Below are positions 1-3,888 of a DNA stretch of 6,464 nt, piece by piece. Below the pieces are notes generated by a model that did not search any database, was not told the DNA's origin, and was given only the letters and a program-made list of their open reading frames with translations. A program made the translations under genes and the position numbers. The stretch covers positions 1 through 6,464 of the forward strand of contig JAOAPG010000377.1 in assembly GCA_025462785.1 (NCBI GenBank), written 5' to 3'. This DNA comes from Acidobacteriaceae bacterium. Lineage in GTDB: Bacteria > Acidobacteriota > Terriglobia > Terriglobales > Acidobacteriaceae. Numbering within the stretch: the stretch's first letter is position 1; every line of letters begins with the position of its first letter.

Positions 1-93
1 ACTCCAAAGTCTTGCGTGCCCTCGGCCCATCATCCTTGGAGAAAAAACCGCTATCAACAGATGAACACACCTGCTTTTTCTGCAGCATGGTGA
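1..93 (+). CDS. C-terminus of a probable DDE/rve integrase-type transposase (partial)
   Basis: Frame 1 is open from the left edge to a TGA at 91-93, giving 30 residues. They include the stretch PSAHHPWRKNRY and end in AFSAAW. A Pro-x(2-4)-HPWR-basic tail is, from memory, common at the extreme C-terminus of rve-core transposases of IS481/IS3/IS21-like elements. The catalytic DDE core would lie upstream, outside the window, so the enzyme cannot be confirmed here. Support comes from the direct repeats a few bases after the stop, which look like transposon-end binding blocks. It could instead be the chance end of another gene. Which IS family it belongs to cannot be settled from 30 residues. Confidence 0.42.
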   Translation, partial: TPKSCVPSAHHPWRKNRYQQMNTPAFSAAW

Positions 94-105
94 AACCAAA
101 AACCA

Positions 106-150
106 GGGGACATTTCTATTGTGGACAAACCGGGGACATTTCTATTGTGG
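106..150 (+). repeat. Tandem pair of identical 19-bp direct repeats
   Basis: GGGGACATTTCTATTGTGG occurs at 106-124 and again at 132-150, identical and 26 bases apart, with ACAAACC and similar bases between. Two perfect 19-mers so close together are not expected by chance. Their position just after a transposase-like reading frame suggests transposase-binding repeats at an IS end. I recall similar GGGGACATTTCTATT blocks flanking transposases in several soil bacteria, but that is memory and not a search. Confidence 0.85.
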
Positions 151-174
151 TATGACAACACTGCAACCGCCCGC

Positions 175-203
175 TTGACACGGGGGCAGACGTCAGGTAC
201 GCT
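175..203 (+). promoter_or_regulatory. Candidate sigma70-type promoter for the 301-1188 gene
   Basis: A perfect -35 box TTGACA lies at 175-180, then a 17-bp spacer, then TACGCT at 198-203, which matches only three of six bases of the -10 consensus. It sits just outside the presumed insertion-sequence end and about 100 bases before the start codon at 301. The strong -35 and the spacing favour it; the weak -10 keeps confidence low. Confidence 0.35.
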
Positions 204-284
204 CGCTCGTCTTTCAATCGACGCCGCCTCTTGAGCGTTGCTGGGCCCATCGTTTCTTTCCAAAGTTAAGTCTATTTTGCGACC

Positions 285-291
285 GGGGAGG
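285..291 (+). promoter_or_regulatory. Ribosome binding site that fixes the start at 301
   Basis: GGGGAGG lies nine bases before ATG 301. The reading frame is open further upstream, to a TTG at 238, but that start has no such site and would add 21 residues in front of the signal peptide. The site and the signal peptide together favour 301. Confidence 0.75.
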
Positions 292-300
292 TCAGCATCC

Positions 301-1188
301 ATGAATAAACTGACGGGATTGCTATTGGGGCTGTTGTTTTTAGTTGAAGGAATTGGAATCGCAGCGGCACAGGAAAAATCTGAGAGCACTCAGCCACCGC
401 CAAAGGTGATTGTGCTTTATCGCGAGTTCTTAAAGCCAGGCAAGGCCGGCGCGACGCATGAAAAAAGCGAGAGCGCATTTGTACAAGCGGTCACTAAGGC
501 CAAGTGGCCAACACACTACTTCGCGGTGGACGCGGTCTCCGGTAGACCCCGTTCGCTGTTTCTCTTTGGTTATGATTCGTATGATGCCTGGGAAAAGGAT
601 TATCTGGCAGGTCAGAAAAACTCGGCGCTAGCAGCGACGCTTGACCGTGCCGCGGTCGCCGACGGCGACTTGCTTAGTGATATGGATTCGAGCGTACTGA
701 ATTATCGCGAAGACCAGAGCCTTCGTCCGAATGTGGACATCGCTCACATGCGATATTTCGAGGTTTCCCTCTACCAGGTTCGCGCCGGACACGGTAAAGA
801 CTGGGACGACCTCGTCAAGCTGGTCCAAGCGGCTTACGAAAAAATCCCAGACTCCCATTGGGCCACATATGAAGTGGCTTTTGGCCAGCAGCCCAATACC
901 ACTTACGTAGTCTTCATTCCCCTAAAATCTGCATCCGAAATCGATCATGAATCCACTCAGGACAAGGACTTTGTGGCTGCGATGGGTGAAGATGGCATGA
1001 AAAAACTGAATGAATTGGAGACAGCAGCGATCGAATCCAGGCAGAGCAACTTGTTCGTGTTTAACCCAAAAACGAGCTATCCGCCGGATGCGTGGATAAA
1101 AGCTGATCCGGATTTTTGGAAGCCCAAAGCAAACGCGCCAGCGGCTGCGCCGAAAAAGACTCCCGACAAACCAGAGGGCGCGCATTAA
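301..1188 (+). CDS. Secreted protein with two similar alpha/beta repeats, function unknown
   Basis: This is a 295-residue protein that I do not recognise as a named family. Residues 1-24 form a Sec signal peptide: Lys3, a Leu/Gly-rich core, and cleavage likely after AAA before Gln24. The mature part has two matching halves, about 35-137 and 149-258. Each follows the order strand (VIVLYREFLKPG or MRYFEVSLYQVRAG), helix, strand ending in an aromatic-rich WxT/WAT segment, strand (SLFLFGYDSYDAW or TYVVFIPLKSASE), helix, and a final strand. This is the pattern of dimeric alpha/beta-barrel (ferredoxin-like, NIPSNAP/ABM-type) domains, so one chain may fold as a pseudo-dimer; that is inference. The tail from about 275 is rich in Ala, Pro and Lys and probably disordered. 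It has no lipobox cysteine and no membrane segment after the signal, so a periplasmic or secreted location is likely. It stands alone and converges on dcd. No catalytic residues can be named. Confidence 0.88.
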   Translation: MNKLTGLLLGLLFLVEGIGIAAAQEKSESTQPPPKVIVLYREFLKPGKAGATHEKSESAFVQAVTKAKWPTHYFAVDAVSGRPRSLFLFGYDSYDAWEKDYLAGQKNSALAATLDRAAVADGDLLSDMDSSVLNYREDQSLRPNVDIAHMRYFEVSLYQVRAGHGKDWDDLVKLVQAAYEKIPDSHWATYEVAFGQQPNTTYVVFIPLKSASEIDHESTQDKDFVAAMGEDGMKKLNELETAAIESRQSNLFVFNPKTSYPPDAWIKADPDFWKPKANAPAAAPKKTPDKPEGAH

Positions 1189-1261
1189 ACCTTTACGTTG
1201 AGTCGCCCGGCCTGTCGTGTCTTTCGCGAAGGCCGCGCGGTCGATCGTAAGTTTAGATGAA

Positions 1262-1286
1262 ATCCCTGTCCCTAAGGGCCGGGGAT
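1262..1286. terminator. Hairpin between convergent genes, possible bidirectional terminator
   Basis: Bases 1262-1272 pair with 1276-1286 across a TAA loop: 11 positions with one mismatch (T1269/C1279) and one G-T wobble. The stem is GC-rich. It lies between the stop of the secreted-protein gene (1188) and the stop of dcd (1324, opposite strand), where a shared terminator is expected. Neither side has a clear T-run, so it is not a textbook intrinsic terminator. A weaker 6-bp inverted repeat (1208-1213 with 1230-1235) lies just upstream. Confidence 0.42.
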
Positions 1287-1323
1287 GAACCGCACCCGTT
1301 CATAGAAAACAGCATCCAGCCCG

Positions 1324-1875
1324 TCACAGCATCGGCAGGACGATTCCCTTCTGCGATTGATACTTCCCTTTCCTGTCCGCGTAGCTTACTTCGCATACTT
1401 CGTCGGACTGGAAGAAGATGATCTGGCACAATCCCTCATTCGCATAGATCTTGGCAGGGAGCGGCGTTGTATTCGAGATTTCGAGGGTTACAAATCCTTC
1501 CCACTCTGGTTCAAATGGAGTTACGTTCACAATAATTCCGCAGCGAGCGTAGGTTGATTTGCCCACGCAAATAGTTAGCACGTCGCGAGGGATCTTGAAA
1601 TATTCGACTGACCGGGCCAGCGCGAATGAATTCGGCGGAACAATACAACATTCCGAACGCACCGTTACAAACGAGCGCTCGTCAAAATTCTTGGGATCGA
1701 CCACCGTGCAGTTCACGTTCGTAAAAATCTTGAACTCATCAGCAACGCGCAGGTCATAACCATAAGAAGAAAGCCCGTAAGAGATAACGCCTTCCCGTAC
1801 CTGCTTCTCAGAAAAGGGATTAATCATTCCGTGCTCGAGGGCGTTCTTGCGAATCCAGCGGTCACTCTTCAGCAT
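1324..1875 (-). CDS. dcd: dCTP deaminase
   Basis: Converts dCTP to dUTP plus ammonia in the cytoplasm; dUTPase and thymidylate synthase then take the product to dTMP. The 183-residue protein is full length for the Pseudomonas-type Dcd (about 188). It resembles that form throughout, as I recall it: an N-terminal SDRWIRKNALEHGMI segment, then ISYGLSSYGYDLR (31-43), then VVDPKNFDE. GKSTYARCG (105-113) supplies the conserved Ser107 and Arg111, and the LEISN motif (131-135) carries the catalytic Glu132, equivalent to E. coli Glu138. The C-terminal KGKYQSQKG segment (169-177) matches the nucleotide-covering tail of the trimeric enzyme. The ATG start at 1875 has AAGGAG close upstream (plus-strand 1880-1885, four bases away). 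It is transcribed alone, divergent from the HU gene. A dUMP-forming bifunctional activity cannot be excluded by eye, but similarity to the Pseudomonas form favours plain deaminase. Confidence 0.96.
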   Translation of the reverse strand: MLKSDRWIRKNALEHGMINPFSEKQVREGVISYGLSSYGYDLRVADEFKIFTNVNCTVVDPKNFDERSFVTVRSECCIVPPNSFALARSVEYFKIPRDVLTICVGKSTYARCGIIVNVTPFEPEWEGFVTLEISNTTPLPAKIYANEGLCQIIFFQSDEVCEVSYADRKGKYQSQKGIVLPML

Positions 1876-1914
1876 GAGGCTCCTTGAAATTGGTTGTGCT
1901 TATCTTGAAAGTAG

Positions 1915-1943
1915 ATTCCTGGCGGGCAGGCCCACTCAGGAAT
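1915..1943. repeat. REP-like palindrome upstream of dcd
   Basis: ATTCCTG (1915-1921) is mirrored by CAGGAAT (1937-1943), with a 15-base GC-rich centre that itself contains GGG and CCC able to pair. It is followed by GACAAA. The form attcct(GC-rich)aggaatgaca resembles dispersed intergenic palindromes that I recall in acidobacterial and related genomes. Only one copy is in this window, so repetition is unproven. It lies about 40-70 bases before the dcd start and would sit in the dcd leader if transcription begins at the AT-rich TATATA at 1950-1955. Confidence 0.45.
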
Positions 1944-2025
1944 GACAAATATATAAGACTTGGCTACACAAGACACTCGGGGCTGGCAACAAAGGTTCCG
2001 TCATATTACGAGAGTTCCCATGCCG

Positions 2026-2054
2026 TTGACAATCTCTGATATCTCCCTTAGCAT
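2026..2054 (+). promoter_or_regulatory. Sigma70-type promoter for the HU-family gene
   Basis: A perfect TTGACA (2026-2031) and TAGCAT (2049-2054, four of six consensus bases) are separated by exactly 17 bp. Transcription would start near 2061, giving a leader of about 40 bases before the GTG at 2100. Position and spacing both fit, and it is the best promoter match in the window. Confidence 0.6.
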
Positions 2055-2099
2055 CAACCACTTGGTACAGCATTGTGACTCCGTCGCGGGGGATCGCCA

Positions 2100-2369
2100 G
2101 TGATAAAGCTCGATATCATCAATGAAGTGGTCAATAAGACCGGGATTACCAAAACCAAAGCTGAACTCGCTGTCGAAACCGTTTTCGAGAGCATGAAGCG
2201 TTCGCTCGCCAAGGGCGATCGCATTGAGCTGCGAGGATTTGGCGTGTTCAACGTGCGTCCACGTAAAACTGGAATTGGACGTAACCCGCGAACCGGCGCG
2301 GAAGTTTCCATCCCGCCGGGAAAAGCTGTACGCTTCAAGCCGGGCAAAGAACTGCAATCAATTGATTGA
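2100..2369 (+). CDS. HU/IHF-family DNA-binding protein
   Basis: A small histone-like protein that binds and bends DNA as a dimer and compacts the nucleoid. Its 89 residues match the usual size of about 90. The N-terminal helical dimerisation part is residues 1-40 and includes the TKTKAELAVETVFESM helix. GDRIELRGFGVF (39-50) is the signature turn and strand. The DNA-binding arm is NVRPRKTGIGRNPRTGAEV, with Pro63 in RNPRTG (61-66) as the residue that intercalates into DNA. PGKAVRFKPGKEL (73-85) closes the fold. It starts with GTG at 2100; the only Shine-Dalgarno-like element is GGGGGA at 2088-2093, six bases away. The arm and the GDRIELRGFG segment look somewhat IHF-beta-like, so I do not choose between HU and IHF. 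The gene is preceded by its own promoter and followed by a hairpin, so it is probably monocistronic. Confidence 0.95.
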   Translation: MIKLDIINEVVNKTGITKTKAELAVETVFESMKRSLAKGDRIELRGFGVFNVRPRKTGIGRNPRTGAEVSIPPGKAVRFKPGKELQSID

Positions 2370-2413
2370 TTTATCTCTCGTGAATGTCAGACCCGCCATT
2401 GAACTCAGCTTTC

Positions 2414-2438
2414 GCAGCAATTTTGATGCTGCAATTTT
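2414..2438 (+). terminator. Hairpin terminator after the HU-family gene
   Basis: GCAGCA (2414-2419) pairs perfectly with TGCTGC (2427-2432) around a seven-base loop, followed by AATTTT to 2438. It lies about 45 bases after the HU stop. The stem is short but the T-run is in the right place, so an intrinsic terminator is likely. Confidence 0.5.
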
Positions 2439-2530
2439 CAGTAACAACAATCCTTAGTCAACATTCGATTAAACTAATGAAGGCGTTGGCTTAGCCGTTC
2501 AATAGCTTGCGCTCTGATTTACGATTATCG

Positions 2531-3556
2531 ATGTCCGACCAAATCATTCCCGCAAACGCTGTTGCAACTCCCAGTGACTTCTATCGTCCCCGGCCGATGT
2601 ACGTGGCACGACGTCCTAAGCATCGCTATTGGGTTCATGCCGCCCTGCTGTTGGTCACTAGTTTTACAACTTTAGTTGTAGGCACGCGGATGGAATTCAA
2701 CTTCCTTCACAATGAACCCGCGTTTTCGATGGGCGAGGATACCCTTCCGTTATTTCACATGGGTTGGATATTGACGCACCCATCAAGGCTGTTGCTCGGA
2801 GTTCCCTTTGCAGGAACGTTGATGTTGATTCTGCTCGCGCACGAGATGGGACATTATCTTTGTTGCGAGTATTACGGAATTTACGCGACATTACCTTTTT
2901 TTATTCCGGCGCCCACTTTGATTGGGACGCTCGGAGCCTTCATTCGCATACGTTCTCCCATTAGATCTCGATCAGCCCTGTTTGACATTGGTATTGCAGG
3001 ACCCGTCGCTGGCTTTGTGGTCGCGCTGATCGTTCTTTTCATTGCGATGCCGTATTCGCGACCGATGACGGCTGTGGCCGCTGGATCTGATATTCAGTTA
3101 GGCTATCCCCTCATTTTTAGGATCGTTTGGGGAATTCTGTCACTGCCGAATCTGAAACACTCGCACGCTTTACACAGTATCTATTTTCATCCCGTTGCTA
3201 TTGCAGCTTGGGTGGGGATGTTCGCCACTGCTTTAAATCTGCTTCCTGGCGGACAGTTGGACGGCGGGCATATTGTATTTTCCATCGCTCCGCGCGCACA
3301 TCGCTGGGTCTCGCGGTTGACTATTGTCGCGCTGATCCCAATGGCGTTTTACTTCTGGGCGGGGTGGATTATCTGGGCGATTCTTTTACGAATCAGCGGA
3401 ATGCGTCATCCGATGGTGGCTGAGTGGCCGGGGATAGGTAGAGGGCGGCAATTACTCGGAGTTTGCGCTTTCATCATGCTTGTTCTTACTCTCACTCCTG
3501 CTCCGTTCGCTCATAGTTCCTTGCTAGAAGTTTTTCGCGAGATGCGCTCACAATGA
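2531..3556 (+). CDS. Site-2-protease-family (M50) intramembrane zinc metalloprotease, EGY-like
   Basis: A polytopic inner-membrane protease expected to cut other proteins inside the membrane; its substrate is unknown. The 341-residue chain has both family motifs: HEMGH at 104-108 (two zinc-binding His and the catalytic Glu105) and NLLPGGQLDGGH at 236-247 (Asp244 as third zinc ligand). About six or seven hydrophobic segments are visible, near 35-52, 86-103, 118-135, 152-173, 221-240, 262-288 and 307-325. The segment GTLGAFIRIRSPIRSR followed by FDIGIAGPVAGF (132-162) resembles the plant chloroplast EGY branch and its bacterial relatives. There is no PDZ domain, which argues against RseP. The frame is open back to a TTG at 2507, but ATG 2531 is preferred; neither start has a good ribosome binding site, so the start is uncertain. 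It follows the HU gene after a probable terminator, so linkage to HU is probably incidental. Confidence 0.9.
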   Translation: MSDQIIPANAVATPSDFYRPRPMYVARRPKHRYWVHAALLLVTSFTTLVVGTRMEFNFLHNEPAFSMGEDTLPLFHMGWILTHPSRLLLGVPFAGTLMLILLAHEMGHYLCCEYYGIYATLPFFIPAPTLIGTLGAFIRIRSPIRSRSALFDIGIAGPVAGFVVALIVLFIAMPYSRPMTAVAAGSDIQLGYPLIFRIVWGILSLPNLKHSHALHSIYFHPVAIAAWVGMFATALNLLPGGQLDGGHIVFSIAPRAHRWVSRLTIVALIPMAFYFWAGWIIWAILLRISGMRHPMVAEWPGIGRGRQLLGVCAFIMLVLTLTPAPFAHSSLLEVFREMRSQ

Positions 3557-3658
3557 AATCTCAGGTTAGTACAGTGCAATGTGTATTGCCCTTCTCGTAT
3601 TCCGAGTCAAAATCTTCGTTTTTGCTTTTTTCTACTCGCTATTCAGTCCTGTGAATCC

Positions 3659-3680
3659 AGCTCCGATTATGCGGAGCTTC
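3659..3680 (+). terminator. Hairpin, probable terminator of the protease gene
   Basis: AGCTCCG (3659-3665) pairs perfectly over seven bases with CGGAGCT (3672-3678) around a six-base loop, followed by the pyrimidine stretch TCTTCTCC. It sits about 100 bases after the protease stop. The tail is not a pure T-run, so termination is plausible and not certain. Confidence 0.48.
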
Positions 3681-3875
3681 TTCTCCGCCGAGATTTTCTC
3701 CTTATCGGATCATCAATAGCTTAGCGCTGAATTCCTTCATCTCTGCAGTGGCAAATAATTTGCATTCTTACGAGTGCACGCCTGTATTGACGCGCTGAAA
3801 CCGTGCAGTCCGAGCGAACTTCAACGAGTTTGAAACCTGCTCAGGTTCAGCCGCGAACAGTAATCCAATAGAGAC

Positions 3876-3880
3876 AAGGA
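3876..3880 (+). promoter_or_regulatory. Ribosome binding site favouring the start at 3889
   Basis: AAGGA at 3876-3880 lies eight bases before ATG 3889, a normal spacing. It overlaps the alternative in-frame ATG at 3880, which therefore has no properly spaced site. This supports the later start. Confidence 0.6.
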
Positions 3881-3888
3881 TGAAGGTC

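Larger units (their letters stand above)
1..160 (+). mobile_element. Right end of an insertion sequence (probable)
   Basis: The segment combines the tail of a probable transposase gene (stop at 91-93) with two identical 19-bp direct repeats just downstream (106-124 and 132-150). Repeated short blocks at the ends are typical of IS21-like and some other rve-type elements, where the transposase binds them. The outer boundary is placed tentatively at about 160, where the sequence reads TGACAACA. Read from the other strand the element would then begin with TG, as many of these elements do. No target-site duplication can be tested because the left end lies outside the window. The boundary and the family are inference; the repeats and the reading frame are seen directly. 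Confidence 0.45.
3557..3888. other. Intergenic region without a convincing gene
   Basis: About 330 bases separate the protease from the TonB-dependent receptor. The early part contains the hairpin at 3659-3678. The rest is probably the promoter and leader of the receptor. The best promoter pattern I find, TTGCAT (3760-3765) with TGTATT (3783-3788) and 17 bp between, is weak. A 33-residue reading frame (3553-3654) overlaps the protease stop but has no ribosome binding site and no recognisable sequence. I see no RNA gene or riboswitch that I can name. Confidence 0.6.

Noticed and set aside
106..150. The pair of 19-bp repeats as a minimal CRISPR array
   Set aside because: There are only two units with a 7-base gap, far shorter than a CRISPR spacer, and no cas gene is present.
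54..389. Minus-strand reading frame of 111 codons
   Set aside because: It crosses the transposon-end repeats and the start of the secreted-protein gene, has no recognisable motifs and no supporting ribosome site.
1208..1235. CGGCCT/AGGCCG inverted repeat after the secreted-protein gene
   Set aside because: Only six pairs with a 16-base loop and no T-run; weaker than the hairpin at 1262-1286 and likely by chance in GC-rich sequence.
2001..2357. Two overlapping minus-strand frames opposite the HU-family gene
   Set aside because: They are antisense shadows of a clearly conserved coding sequence, and neither product resembles a known protein.
3553..3654. A 33-codon reading frame whose ATG overlaps the protease stop codon (ATGA)
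   Set aside because: ATGA overlap suggests translational coupling, but there is no ribosome site, the product is Ser/Phe-rich with no recognisable motif, and the frame ends just before the hairpin. Probably chance.
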